NCBI GenBank assembly: GCA_016844945.1
Contig: JAERTJ010000166.1
Span: forward strand, 1 to 32,303
Origin: Fidelibacterota bacterium
Lineage (GTDB): Bacteria; Fidelibacterota; UBA8477; JABMPR01
DNA length: 32,303 nt
Direction: 5' to 3'
Positions 18,932-27,603 of this stretch are shown in pieces (within the stretch, counting starts at the first letter, position 1; every line of letters begins with the position of its first letter). The notes under the pieces were generated by a model that saw nothing but the letters and a program-made list of their open reading frames with translations, had not been told where the DNA came from and did not search any database. Position numbers and translations under genes: made by a program.

Positions 18932-19109
18932 CCTGGGAATAGATCTACTATACATCACCTGGCGTGAGGCTTACAGGTGTCCATCTCATTTTCCACGGGA
19001 GAAGTATCAATCAATCCTGTTATCATTGCTTGCAAGATCTTCACTCGAGCTTTAAGTTTCTCCAAACCCACTTAATTCAAACGGTAATTGGTGACATCTA
19101 GGTAAAATA

Positions 19110-21464
19110 ATGACCCTCTCAATGATTTTCGTCCTATCGGTTTTAGCCGCAGCGGTGCTATTGTTTGTTACCGAATGGCTGAGGGTTGATCTGGTCGCCT
19201 TATCTGTCATGCTCATCCTGTCAATTTTTGGTGTAATCACGCATTCACAAGCCATAGCAGGATTTAGTAATACGGCAATTATTACTATCGCATCCGTCCT
19301 GGTGCTCAGTGCTGGTTTGGTGCGAACCGGGGTCGCCCAGATATTGGGTGGGCAAATTCTAAAGCTATCTGGGAACAGTGAGATTAAATTGATGATCATC
19401 ATGATGGTCACAGTCGGGGCGTTATCGGGTGTGATGAACAATATCGGTGTGGCTGCCCTTATGCTTCCTGTTGTCATGGAAATTGCCCACAGAACGGGTC
19501 GTTCCCCCTCGAAATTGCTCATCCCGCTCGCCTTTGCTTCCCTTTTTGGAGGTCTGACCACCCTGATTGCCACTGCCCCAAATATTCTCATCAGTAGTGC
19601 ACTTGAATCAGAGGGGCTAAACCCCTTTGGGCTTTTTGACTTCACCCCTGTGGGCATTATCGCCATGTTGGTCGGAATCCTGTATCTGGTCTTCTGGGGG
19701 CGGCATATCCTACCAGACAGGGATTTGGGACGTTCAACATCCATTTCGGATACCCTGAATGGTCAATATGAACTCCATGAACGTCTATTGTCTATTACCA
19801 TTCCCGAGAAATCAGCCCTGGCTGACAAAAACCTGGCAGAGAGCAGGCTGGGCTCAGCCCTGGGTTTTAATGTACTGGCAATTATTCGAAGGGATAAAAC
19901 GCTCCTGGCACCGGGTCCTGATACACAATTAAGAGCCAAGGATAAATTGCTGGTTGGGGGAAAACGGGATCAAGTCGGCACACTTCAAGACTGGAAAACC
20001 CTCTCACTGGAACAAGGCTGGTTGGTAGGTGAACATGAATTAGGTGAAGCTCTCAAATTTGTTGAGATGAAAATTGCACCGGATTCCAAGTTCATCGGTA
20101 AAACTTTCAAGGAGGCAGGGACTAGGAACTCTTACAATATCAACATTATCGCTGTGGTTCAAAACAACCGGGTAAAAGTCTCCCAACTTCGAAATTATCG
20201 CTTCAATACCGAGGACACACTTATTGCTATTGGACAATCAGAAATGCTGGATGCCCTCAATGAGAGCAAACAACTCAGTACCTATACCTATGTGAGTGCT
20301 CGTCGAGTTGCTCTAAAGTACAAGCTTCATCGAAATCTAATCGGTATTCATATCCCTGATGATTCCACTTTAAATACCAGAAGTATTGCCCGTAGCCATT
20401 TGAAAACAGCCCTGGGTATTAATGTCCTGGCTATTCGCAGAGGGAAGGATATAATATTTATGCCATCCGCTCATGAAGAATTACAGACTGATGATGTACT
20501 CATCGTCATTGGAGAACCTGAAATTCTGGGAGTGCTGAACTGCCTCCAGAATCTTGAGCTGGAAGAGCAAACCTCCGCAGATCTGGATCACCTCGAATCC
20601 GATGAGGTTGGCGTCGCAGAAATTACCCTCTCTCCGCGAACATCTGTCACAGGGAAAACTATTGGGGAACTCTACTTTCGTGAAAAGTTTGGGCTCACAG
20701 TCCTGGCAATCTGGAGGAAAGACCGAGCCTTTCGTACAAACCTTCGGGATTTCTCGCTGGAAGCAGGAGATGCCCTTATGGTCTACGGTCTTCGAGAAGA
20801 TTTAGCCATGTTGCAGGATGAAGATGATTTTCTCATTGTCAGCGGTCTGGATCAACCGATTTACAAAAAAGATAAGGTCATGATAGCTGCAGGTATTGAA
20901 TTGGGTGTCCTTTTTACTGTAGCCATTGGATGGCTCCCCATATTTATTGCCGCCTTAACCGGTGCAATTCTCATGGTGCTCACAAAATGTATTTCTATGG
21001 ATGAAGCTTATGAGGCCATTGAATGGAAAGCCATCATGTTGATTGCCGGTATGTTGAGCCTGGGGGTGGCCATGCAGGAAAGTGGGGTGACGACGCTCCT
21101 GGCACACTATACCCTTGAATCATTATCATTCCTCGGTCCCCAGGGCATAATTGCTGGCTTGTATCTCATCACCTGCCTCTTTGCTCAGGTGATGCCCACT
21201 GCAGCAGTCGCCGTCCTCATGGCGCCCATGGCGATTGTCGCTGCAGGAGACCTTGGACTTTCACCCTATGCCTTGGCGATGGTCGTTGCCATCGGGAGTT
21301 CCAGTGCATTTTTGAGCCCTGTAGGTCATCCAGTAAATCTCCTCGTCATGGGTATTGGTGGCTATCGATTCACTGACTATACAAAAGTAGGTATACCTCT
21401 GGTCATCCTCTTCGGATTAATTGCTGTATTTGTTCTGCCGTTATTCTGGCCACTTCAGGTATAG
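19110..21464 (+). CDS. SLC13/DASS-type permease with four RCK_C (TrkA-C) domains
   Basis: This 784-residue inner-membrane protein has two transmembrane halves around a cytoplasmic insert. The first half (1-200) includes MNNIGVAALMLP (109-120) and GGLTTLIATAPNIL (147-160). The second (588-784) includes QVMPTAAVAVLMAPM (693-707) and SSSAFLSPVGHPVNLL (730-745), matching the paired re-entrant motifs of the divalent anion/sodium symporter group, as in SAC1-type sulfate or carboxylate carriers. The insert holds four RCK_C-like units (about 215-300, 305-385, 395-480, 495-575), each with the pattern of G-x-x-I/L, then V/I-L-A-I-x-R, then D-x-L-x-x-x-G; such domains bind regulatory ligands. Two such domains is the commoner number. 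Substrate cannot be told from sequence. It is monocistronic, with AGGT about 7 bases before the ATG. Confidence 0.9.
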   Translation: MTLSMIFVLSVLAAAVLLFVTEWLRVDLVALSVMLILSIFGVITHSQAIAGFSNTAIITIASVLVLSAGLVRTGVAQILGGQILKLSGNSEIKLMIIMMVTVGALSGVMNNIGVAALMLPVVMEIAHRTGRSPSKLLIPLAFASLFGGLTTLIATAPNILISSALESEGLNPFGLFDFTPVGIIAMLVGILYLVFWGRHILPDRDLGRSTSISDTLNGQYELHERLLSITIPEKSALADKNLAESRLGSALGFNVLAIIRRDKTLLAPGPDTQLRAKDKLLVGGKRDQVGTLQDWKTLSLEQGWLVGEHELGEALKFVEMKIAPDSKFIGKTFKEAGTRNSYNINIIAVVQNNRVKVSQLRNYRFNTEDTLIAIGQSEMLDALNESKQLSTYTYVSARRVALKYKLHRNLIGIHIPDDSTLNTRSIARSHLKTALGINVLAIRRGKDIIFMPSAHEELQTDDVLIVIGEPEILGVLNCLQNLELEEQTSADLDHLESDEVGVAEITLSPRTSVTGKTIGELYFREKFGLTVLAIWRKDRAFRTNLRDFSLEAGDALMVYGLREDLAMLQDEDDFLIVSGLDQPIYKKDKVMIAAGIELGVLFTVAIGWLPIFIAALTGAILMVLTKCISMDEAYEAIEWKAIMLIAGMLSLGVAMQESGVTTLLAHYTLESLSFLGPQGIIAGLYLITCLFAQVMPTAAVAVLMAPMAIVAAGDLGLSPYALAMVVAIGSSSAFLSPVGHPVNLLVMGIGGYRFTDYTKVGIPLVILFGLIAVFVLPLFWPLQV

Positions 21465-21469
21465 AACAA

Positions 21470-21511
21470 GGGTCCAGATAGGGAAGAATTGCGCCTTCTC
21501 GCATCAGACCC
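21470..21511 (+). terminator. Weak terminator-like hairpin after the SLC13 permease
   Basis: GGGTC (21470-21474) pairs with GACCC (21507-21511), and an inner GAAG (21483-21486) pairs with CTTC (21495-21498). The stem is interrupted and is followed by catcatttta rather than a clean U-run, so it could end the permease transcript only weakly. The rest of the 257-base gap to the next gene is AT-rich around 21600-21625 but shows no convincing promoter boxes. Confidence 0.25.
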
Positions 21512-21721
21512 ATCATTTTACTGTCGTTTACACAGCTAAATTGGGTTCATTTTTGCACTCATAAGAGAGTTCTGAATGAATGATTGTACTATCCACGTTT
21601 GTTGATAGCGTATATATTTTATCCGCCCTGGCAGCCTTGATTCAGATATAACGCATGGGAGGCTAAGGCATCATTCAGCATGTTTTGTTCTCTTTAAAAC
21701 TCAAATCCGGGAGTACCCCAA

Positions 21722-22951
21722 ATGCAAGTAATTAGAAAATTAATGACTACAGTATTGATCGGACTAATTGCATCTAGTCTATATGCAAAGCCAGTTGGCA
21801 ACTTTTCTCAGTGGCGTGGATTGAATCGGGATGGCAAGTACCAGGATACAAACCTGATGAAGAGTTGGCCCAAAGAGGGTCCAAAAATGTTGTGGAGTGC
21901 GGCCTATCTGGGGAAGGGGTTCTCCTCCGTGGCTGTAACAACTGAGGGCATCTTCACCACAGGCATGATTGATGGCAATGGGTTTGTGTTTGCTTTCGAT
22001 AAGAATGGAAAATTACGCTGGAAAACTGAATATGGGAAAGAATGGCAAAAAAGTTACGAAGGTTCACGAACAACACCTACGGTGATGGATGACCTTCTGT
22101 ACATTGAGGGGACTTCAGGTGATGTGGTCTGTATGCGTACCACCACAGGTGAGATTGTCTGGAAAAAAAATCTCAAGGAGATGTACGGTGCTCAGGATAT
22201 CCGCTGGGGTTTGACCGAATCCTTACTCCTGGATGGTGATCAAGTGATTTGTACACCGGGGGGTACAAAAACAAATGTCATCGCGCTCGATCGTTTTAAT
22301 GGTGAACTTCTCTGGACGAGTAAGGGTAATGGTGAGAAATCAGCCTATTGTTCACCCATGCTATTTGAACGTGGTGGTAAACGTATCATTGTTACCATGA
22401 CTGGAAAATCCATACTTGGACTCAACGCTGAAAATGGAAAATTGCTCTGGAGTCACCCCCACAAAACGAAATATGATATAAATCCCAATACGCCCTATTA
22501 TGAGGATGGTAAACTCTATTGCGTGAGTGGATATGGAACTGGTGGGGTTCAATTACAAATATCGCCTGATGGCAATTCAGTCAAAGAACTCTGGCGCAAC
22601 AAATCCCTGGACAGCCAGATGGATGCGTTTGTGGTTATAGATGGTTACATCTACGGAACCAGTCACAAAAAACCTGCATGGCATTGCCTCAATTGGGAGA
22701 CAGGTAAGGAACAATATGTTTCACCTGGTATAGGCAAGGGTAACGTGATTACAGCGGATGGTCTGATTTATTGTTATAGTGATCGAGGAAAAGTTGGCTT
22801 GATCAAACCAAATTCGAAAACATTTGAACTCATCAGCTCATTTGATATAACCCTGGGTTCTAATCAGCATTGGGCGCATACAGTCATAGCAGATGGGGTA
22901 TTGTATGTCCGTCATGGGGAAATTTTGATGGCATATGACATCAAATCCTGA
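21722..22951 (+). CDS. Secreted PQQ-like beta-propeller protein
   Basis: The 409-residue protein has a signal peptide of about 22 residues (ending SLYA) and then a PQQ-like propeller. It opens with FSQWRGLNRDGKY and GKGFSSVAV, followed by repeated blades with the W/tryptophan-docking pattern (GKLRWKTEYG, GEIVWKKNL, GELLWTSKGNG, GKLLWSHPH). This is the non-catalytic YVTN/PQQ-like group: the acid and Ca-binding residues and disulfide of quinoprotein alcohol dehydrogenases are not apparent, so PQQ binding should not be assumed. It is periplasmic and first in an operon with two other propellers, an NHL-propeller and two ferredoxin proteins; a scaffold or partner role in that assembly is inferred. 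GGGAG lies about 11 bases before the ATG. Confidence 0.85.
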   Translation: MQVIRKLMTTVLIGLIASSLYAKPVGNFSQWRGLNRDGKYQDTNLMKSWPKEGPKMLWSAAYLGKGFSSVAVTTEGIFTTGMIDGNGFVFAFDKNGKLRWKTEYGKEWQKSYEGSRTTPTVMDDLLYIEGTSGDVVCMRTTTGEIVWKKNLKEMYGAQDIRWGLTESLLLDGDQVICTPGGTKTNVIALDRFNGELLWTSKGNGEKSAYCSPMLFERGGKRIIVTMTGKSILGLNAENGKLLWSHPHKTKYDINPNTPYYEDGKLYCVSGYGTGGVQLQISPDGNSVKELWRNKSLDSQMDAFVVIDGYIYGTSHKKPAWHCLNWETGKEQYVSPGIGKGNVITADGLIYCYSDRGKVGLIKPNSKTFELISSFDITLGSNQHWAHTVIADGVLYVRHGEILMAYDIKS

Positions 22952-23014
22952 GCATACAATATTGATGAACCGATAAGTTCATCTACTTTGCATGAAATAC
23001 CTTGCCCCTGGTAA

Positions 23015-24463
23015 TTGAAAGTGACGAATTCACAGATAAGTACAGCGAGTGCCATCTTTTTAGGTCTGGTATCACTGGGTATTCTTGTCTGGTGGTTAAG
23101 TTACGACCCCAGTCAAGAATTCGCCGTGTTTGAACCCGGTGCAGACAATGAACCGGTTGCTCAAAAGATGAGTGGGGCTCAACCCGTACAGATTGGTGAG
23201 CACTTCAAAATGTTCGATAGCAGTATCGTATCACAATCATCTTCATGGCCACGTTTTCGCGGGGCAGATTTCAAGAACATCAGTCGTAAACCGATAGATC
23301 TCACTCTTCCTCTGGATTTGGAGCGACAAATTGTCTGGTCCCTGGAGTTAGGAGAGGGGCATGCTGGTCCTGCAATTCATGATGGGCGTCTATACTTGCT
23401 CGACTACGATGAAACCAGCAAGTCTGATGCCCTGCGCTGCTTTGCCCTGTCGGATGGTCGTGAACTCTGGCAGCGTTCTTATACGGTAAAAATAAAGCGA
23501 AATCATGGGATATCCCGGACTACACCAGCTGTCACAGATGAAGTTGTTGTGAGTATAGGGCCCCGTTGTCATGTTATGGGCGTTGATCCCAGGTCAGGTG
23601 ATTATCTGTGGGGCCTGGATCTCGTAAAAAATTATGGCGTGACCACACCACTCTGGTATACAGGGCAATGCCCCCTTATAGATGGAACGACTGTTGTAAT
23701 TGCCACAGGGGGTGAAACCATTATGATGGGTGTTGATGCCAGGAGTGGAAACATTGTATGGGAAACCCAAAATCCCAGGGGATGGAAAATGTCTCATTCA
23801 TCCATCATACCCATGACCCTCCATGGCAAACGGCAATATGTGTACTGTGCGGATGGGGGGATGTTAAGTGTCTCTGCGGAACCGGAAGATATTGGGCAAG
23901 TCCTGTGGGAAACAACTCTCTGGAATCACAAAGTTACAGCACCTTCACCCCTGGAACTGAAGGATGGAAAGGTATTTGTAACGGCTGGTTACAGCGCAGG
24001 GGGGATGCTGCTACAGGTGTCAAAAGTCCATGATGGATATGCAGTAGACTCATTGAGAAGCGTACTTCCCCATCAAGGTCTGGCCAGTGAACAGCAAACA
24101 CCCATATATACATCTGATTTTATCTATGGTATCATGCCAAAGGATGCCGGGACTCTGAATGGGCAGTTCGCCTGTTTTGCATCCGATGATATCAGTCGTG
24201 TCATCTGGTCCAGCGGGAAAGAGAAACGTTTTGGGTTAGGACCATATATTCTGGTAGATGACAAATTTTTGATTCTGGATGATGATGGAATTCTCACCAT
24301 TATTGAAGCTTCGGCTACCCATTATAATGAATTGGCTCAACTTAAGATCCTACCAGGTCCTGATGCCTGGGCACCACTAGCAGTAGTGGATGGCAAGCTC
24401 CTTGCACGTGATTCTCATCGTATGATCTGCCTGGACCTCGGGGGAAAGGGAGCACCGCTTTGA
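23015..24463 (+). CDS. Membrane-anchored PQQ-like beta-propeller protein
   Basis: The 482-residue frame begins with TTG (23015) or GTG (23021); there is no in-frame ATG before the anchor, and the choice does not affect the mature protein. One membrane helix (about 9-29) anchors a periplasmic domain. After a linker comes SWPRFRGADFKN (about 76), the WPxFRG opening shared with the other propellers of this operon, then blades such as GRELWQRSY, GDYLWGLDL and GNIVWETQNP. The stretches GQCPLIDGTTVV and KMSHSSIIPM, followed by KVTAPSPLELKDGKVFVTAGY, mark one conserved subfamily of PQQ-like proteins. It lies 63 bases after the first propeller and its stop overlaps the next start. No catalytic residues of quinoproteins are evident. 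Confidence 0.85.
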   Translation: MKVTNSQISTASAIFLGLVSLGILVWWLSYDPSQEFAVFEPGADNEPVAQKMSGAQPVQIGEHFKMFDSSIVSQSSSWPRFRGADFKNISRKPIDLTLPLDLERQIVWSLELGEGHAGPAIHDGRLYLLDYDETSKSDALRCFALSDGRELWQRSYTVKIKRNHGISRTTPAVTDEVVVSIGPRCHVMGVDPRSGDYLWGLDLVKNYGVTTPLWYTGQCPLIDGTTVVIATGGETIMMGVDARSGNIVWETQNPRGWKMSHSSIIPMTLHGKRQYVYCADGGMLSVSAEPEDIGQVLWETTLWNHKVTAPSPLELKDGKVFVTAGYSAGGMLLQVSKVHDGYAVDSLRSVLPHQGLASEQQTPIYTSDFIYGIMPKDAGTLNGQFACFASDDISRVIWSSGKEKRFGLGPYILVDDKFLILDDDGILTIIEASATHYNELAQLKILPGPDAWAPLAVVDGKLLARDSHRMICLDLGGKGAPL

Positions 24464-25464
24464 AAAAAGACAACCATAGGGTTTCTAAGAATCCCCTGAT
24501 TCAAATCGCATCCTTTATCGGATTGTTAAGCTTGATCATCCTGTCATTCCTACTCCTCACTGAACATAAAATGCAAAATGATAACCCCTATGCCCTTGAT
24601 GTAGAGGGTTTTAACAAGATTGATCCTGCATTGTACAGCCATCACTTATATCAAGAAATTGGTGTCCAATGTGGAAGGTTGTACGGGGTAGCAGTTGACA
24701 AAGATGATTTCATCTATGCTGCCACAGATTCAAGAATAATCAAGTATAACCCATTTGGAAGTGAGGTCTTTTCCTTTGAGGTGCCTGAAGCTATGCGAAC
24801 CCTTGCTATCAACAGCAAAGGGCAAATATATACTTCAAGCGTGAACCGGATCTATGTATTCAATCCTGAGGGCTATTTTGAGGGGATTCTTGCTGCACTC
24901 AGCGATTCATCCATTATCACCTCTCTTGCTATAGAGGGAAATGATGTGTTTATTGCTGATGCCGGTACCCGAATTGTTGCACATTTTGATAGTCTGGGGA
25001 AATTCAATCAACACATAGGTGGAAGGGATAGGGCGAAGGGAAGAACTGGCTTTGTCATACCAAGCCCATTTTTTGACCTGGCTATTGATGAGAATCGTTC
25101 ACTTTGGGTGGTTAACCCGGGGATGCATCTTTTTGAGAATTATAGTTTTGATGGCGAGCTGCTTAACACCTGGGGTAAACATTCACCTTCAATCCAGGGG
25201 TTTTGCGGATGTTGTAATCCCAGCCATTTCGCATTCATGCCAGATGGAAGGATTGTCACCAGCGAAAAGGGTTTGGTAAGAGTAAAAATATACAGTGCCA
25301 CAGGTCAATTTGAATCAGTGGTCGCCGGACCGGATCAGTTTGAAAAACATGCAACCGGTCTGGATATCTGTGTGGATTCTCAATCACGAATCATCATTGC
25401 TGAACCTGCAAATAAATCAATTCACATCTATACAACCCTACCTGAGCTGACGCATGGTCAATAA
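24460..25464 (+). CDS. Membrane-anchored NHL-type beta-propeller with CGCC motif
   Basis: The TTG start overlaps the previous stop (TTGA), with a strong GGGGGAAAGGGAG upstream, and the product has 334 residues. A membrane helix (about 13-34) anchors a periplasmic propeller built of NHL-like blades (YGVAVDKDDFIYAATD, LAIEGNDVFIADAGT, DLAIDENRSLWVVNP, FAFMPDGRIVTSEKG, LDICVDSQSRIIIAEP). Two features are unusual for an NHL protein: Cys71 in VQCGRLYG and a CGCC cluster (Cys249, Cys251, Cys252) in GFCGCCNPSHF. These could bind metal or an Fe-S cluster, or form a disulfide; I cannot decide from sequence. It sits between a propeller and small or ferredoxin-like redox proteins, so a role in electron transfer or assembly of that complex is likely (inference). 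Confidence 0.8.
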   Translation: MKKDNHRVSKNPLIQIASFIGLLSLIILSFLLLTEHKMQNDNPYALDVEGFNKIDPALYSHHLYQEIGVQCGRLYGVAVDKDDFIYAATDSRIIKYNPFGSEVFSFEVPEAMRTLAINSKGQIYTSSVNRIYVFNPEGYFEGILAALSDSSIITSLAIEGNDVFIADAGTRIVAHFDSLGKFNQHIGGRDRAKGRTGFVIPSPFFDLAIDENRSLWVVNPGMHLFENYSFDGELLNTWGKHSPSIQGFCGCCNPSHFAFMPDGRIVTSEKGLVRVKIYSATGQFESVVAGPDQFEKHATGLDICVDSQSRIIIAEPANKSIHIYTTLPELTHGQ

Positions 25465-25702
25465 CATCCTACCTGACATTCTGACCCGGCCCATGAGCCG
25501 CAGGACATTTCTTCACAGTGCAGGTCGATTGATCGTTGCCACCTTTCTGATTGTGCTGGGCGGATTTTTATACAAAAGAAATCATTGTGATAATCAGAAT
25601 GCAAATTTGGCTGAAGGTGTGAGTCCCTGCGGTCAATGTAGCAAATCTTCAGGTTGTGGATTGCCCCAGGCAAATGATTTCCGAAAATCCGGTAACAAGT
25701 AG
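25454..25702 (+). CDS. Small Tat-motif membrane protein with four cysteines
   Basis: The ATG overlaps the previous gene by 11 bases. The 82-residue protein has a twin-arginine-like motif SRRTFL (15-20), a hydrophobic helix (about 25-40), and a short tail with exactly four Cys: Cys45, Cys59, Cys62 and Cys68, in the arrangement C-x13-C-x2-C-x5-C (SPCGQCSKSSGCGLP). Four Cys in so short an exported tail suggest binding of an Fe-S cluster or other metal, and Tat export fits a cofactor loaded in the cytoplasm. The pattern does not match a family I know (HiPIP and rubredoxin spacings differ). It lies 15 bases before the NapG-like ferredoxin, which also carries a Tat motif, so both may be co-exported. 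Confidence 0.75.
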   Translation: MVNNILPDILTRPMSRRTFLHSAGRLIVATFLIVLGGFLYKRNHCDNQNANLAEGVSPCGQCSKSSGCGLPQANDFRKSGNK

Positions 25703-25717
25703 GACTGAGGATAAACT

Positions 25718-26293
25718 ATGACTAAACCTAGTTCAAAAACATCGGTCAGCCGTAGGGATTTTCTCAATAGCAGTGTTCGTGCAGTAGGCGGCATTTGTCT
25801 CGGCGGACTGGGTGCAGCAGCTCTCATCAAAGGCGTCAAACGTGAATCAGTCTGGCAAATTGACCCGGATGTTTGTGTCCAATGTGGGAATTGTGCCACA
25901 GAATGTGTACTCAACCTTTCCGCTGTTAAATGTGTGCATGCCTACGAGATGTGTGGCTATTGCAAGTTATGTGGCGGCTACTTTCCACCCGATGCTGAGA
26001 GTCTGAACACGGGTGCTGAAAATCAACTTTGTCCGACAGGAGCTATCCAACGTGCCTTTGTTGAAGATCCCTACTTCCAATACAGTATTGATGAAGAACT
26101 GTGCATTGGGTGTGGTAAGTGTGTCAAGGGCTGTGGCGCTTTTGGAAATGGGTCACTCTTTCTCCAGATACGTCATGATATCTGTGTGAATTGTAATGAA
26201 TGTGCCATCTCCCGATCCTGTCCCTCTGGAGCCATAACACGTCAACCTGCCAACCAGGCTTATCTCATCAAAGGAGAGGAACGCATTTCATGA
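25718..26293 (+). CDS. NapG-like Tat-exported ferredoxin with four [4Fe-4S] motifs
   Basis: This 191-residue protein begins with a twin-arginine signal (SRRDFL at 11-16, then a hydrophobic Gly/Ala stretch 23-38). Sixteen Cys follow in the arrangement of four [4Fe-4S] clusters: C53-x2-C56-x2-C59-x3-C63, C72 with C79-x2-C82-x2-C85 and C105-P, C129-x2-C132-x2-C135-x3-C139, and C156-x2-C159-x2-C162-x5-C168-P. This is the NapG/MauM layout. NapG passes electrons from the membrane NapH protein to periplasmic reductases. TGAGGA lies about 7 bases before the ATG. The next gene encodes the matching NapH-like protein and overlaps it by 4 bases, so the two should form a membrane-to-periplasm electron path. 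No nitrate reductase is encoded nearby, so the acceptor is unknown. Confidence 0.9.
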   Translation: MTKPSSKTSVSRRDFLNSSVRAVGGICLGGLGAAALIKGVKRESVWQIDPDVCVQCGNCATECVLNLSAVKCVHAYEMCGYCKLCGGYFPPDAESLNTGAENQLCPTGAIQRAFVEDPYFQYSIDEELCIGCGKCVKGCGAFGNGSLFLQIRHDICVNCNECAISRSCPSGAITRQPANQAYLIKGEERIS

Positions 26294-27603
26294 GGCTGTT
26301 CTCAAGATATGCTCTCATCTCCCTAATTATTCTATTGTTAGGGGCGAGCCTTTTTTCTCAGGATAGATTTCCACGTCCTGATTTTGAGTCGGACTATACC
26401 AAGCCAAAACTCGATAGACCACCACCTCAGAGTGGAGGAGTTGAGACTCTAGATGTATTGATTCTGTTTGTAACCCTTAGTCTGGCTAGTTATCTCGTGT
26501 TGAAGCGTAGATCACGGAATCAGATCTTTTTACTTTCCATGTTCTCGCTCGCCTATTTTGGCTTCTATCGAGAGGGGTGTATCTGCCCCATAGGGAGCAT
26601 TCAAAATACCACCCTGGCAATATTTGACCCGATGTATTTCATCCCCATCAGTGTGATCCTGTTCTTTATTGCCCCGCTGATCTTTGCTCTATTCTTTGGG
26701 AGAACCTTTTGTGCCGCTGTTTGTCCCATGGGTGCTGCTCAAGAGTTGGTCCTCATAAAGCCACACAAGGTCAATCCAAAAATCGCTGCTATCTTAAGTC
26801 TGGTGCCCTATGCTTTTTTAGGTGCTGCGGTCATGTTTGCTGCCACGGGTGCCGGGTTCATCATCTGTCGGCTGGATCCATTTGTGGCTTTCTTCCGTCT
26901 GGGCGGCGAGTTCAAGATGATCCTCTTTGGTAGCCTCTTTTTATTGGTGGGTATGTTCTATGGTAGACCCTACTGCCGTTTCCTTTGTCCCTACGGTGTG
27001 TTATTGGGGTGGGCATCAAAATTTTCAAAATGGCATCATTCCATTACACCAGATGTTTGCACCCAATGTCGCCTCTGCGAGGAATCCTGCCCCTTTGATG
27101 CAATTGATAAACCGGTACCTGAAATCTCCCAACCAGATCAAAAGAAAGCAGGTGATCGACTGGGGATGCTTATCATCACCACAGCTATACTGGTTGTCGT
27201 GGGCGCTGGTGTGGGATATATGACCAGCAGTAGTTTTGCCAAACTTCATCCCACAATTGTATTGACCGAGCGGGTTCTGGCTGAGAATGAGGGTCTGGTC
27301 GAAGGTACAACCCTGGCAAGCAAGACCTTTCATGAATCTGGGAAATTGACCAGTGACCTATTGGCTGATGCTCAGGGCATCATTGCAAAATTCAAAACAG
27401 GAAGTGTCCTATTGGGAATATTTATGGGGCTAGTGACCGGCTTGAAGGGTATTGGCGTGTTCTTTAAAAAAACGACAAAGGACTATGAAAGTAACAGGAC
27501 TGATTGTTTCAGCTGCGGTCGTTGCTTCCCGTATTGTCCAGATGAACATGAACGTCAGAAAGTGTTGGATGCACAAAGGGATCTCTATGAATCCATCGGA
27601 TGA
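26290..27603 (+). CDS. NapH/NosR-like membrane ferredoxin with extra C-terminal cluster
   Basis: I start at the ATG at 26290, overlapping the previous stop (ATGA) and preceded by GGAGAGG; an upstream in-frame ATG at 26200 lies inside the ferredoxin gene and gives an implausible N-terminus. The 437 residues contain a signal-like helix (about 7-22), four more membrane helices in the core (about 55-72, 117-136, 168-190, 209-224) and one near 290-312. Cys-rich CP motifs typical of NapH/NosR occur at CICPIG (97-102), CAAVCPMG (141-148) and CRFLCPYG (229-236). Then come C257-x2-C260-x2-C263-x3-C267-P and, after a segment of about 140 residues, an added C406-x2-C409-x2-C412-x3-C416-P at the C-terminus. 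NapH-like proteins oxidise quinol and pass electrons to NapG-like partners. The extra cluster and the tail beyond it distinguish this member. Confidence 0.88.
   Translation: MRLFSRYALISLIILLLGASLFSQDRFPRPDFESDYTKPKLDRPPPQSGGVETLDVLILFVTLSLASYLVLKRRSRNQIFLLSMFSLAYFGFYREGCICPIGSIQNTTLAIFDPMYFIPISVILFFIAPLIFALFFGRTFCAAVCPMGAAQELVLIKPHKVNPKIAAILSLVPYAFLGAAVMFAATGAGFIICRLDPFVAFFRLGGEFKMILFGSLFLLVGMFYGRPYCRFLCPYGVLLGWASKFSKWHHSITPDVCTQCRLCEESCPFDAIDKPVPEISQPDQKKAGDRLGMLIITTAILVVVGAGVGYMTSSSFAKLHPTIVLTERVLAENEGLVEGTTLASKTFHESGKLTSDLLADAQGIIAKFKTGSVLLGIFMGLVTGLKGIGVFFKKTTKDYESNRTDCFSCGRCFPYCPDEHERQKVLDAQRDLYESIG

Noticed and set aside
18956..18979. CACCTG/CAGGTG inverted repeat after the Lon-like gene
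   Set aside because: Only six base pairs with a 12-base loop and no U-run; too weak to call a terminator.
19052..19744. 230-codon minus-strand open frame
   Set aside because: It lies antisense within the well-supported SLC13 permease, has no recognisable motif and is explained by the codon bias of the sense gene.
26200..26289. N-terminal extension of the NapH-like protein from an ATG at 26200
   Set aside because: It lies in another frame of the NapG-like gene; the ATG at 26290 has a strong Shine-Dalgarno, an ATGA overlap and gives a proper N-terminal helix.
27452..27586. Upstream ATG for the last propeller gene
   Set aside because: The added 45 residues are a shadow of the cluster-binding tail of the NapH-like gene; the ATG at 27587 matches the coupled-start pattern of the operon.
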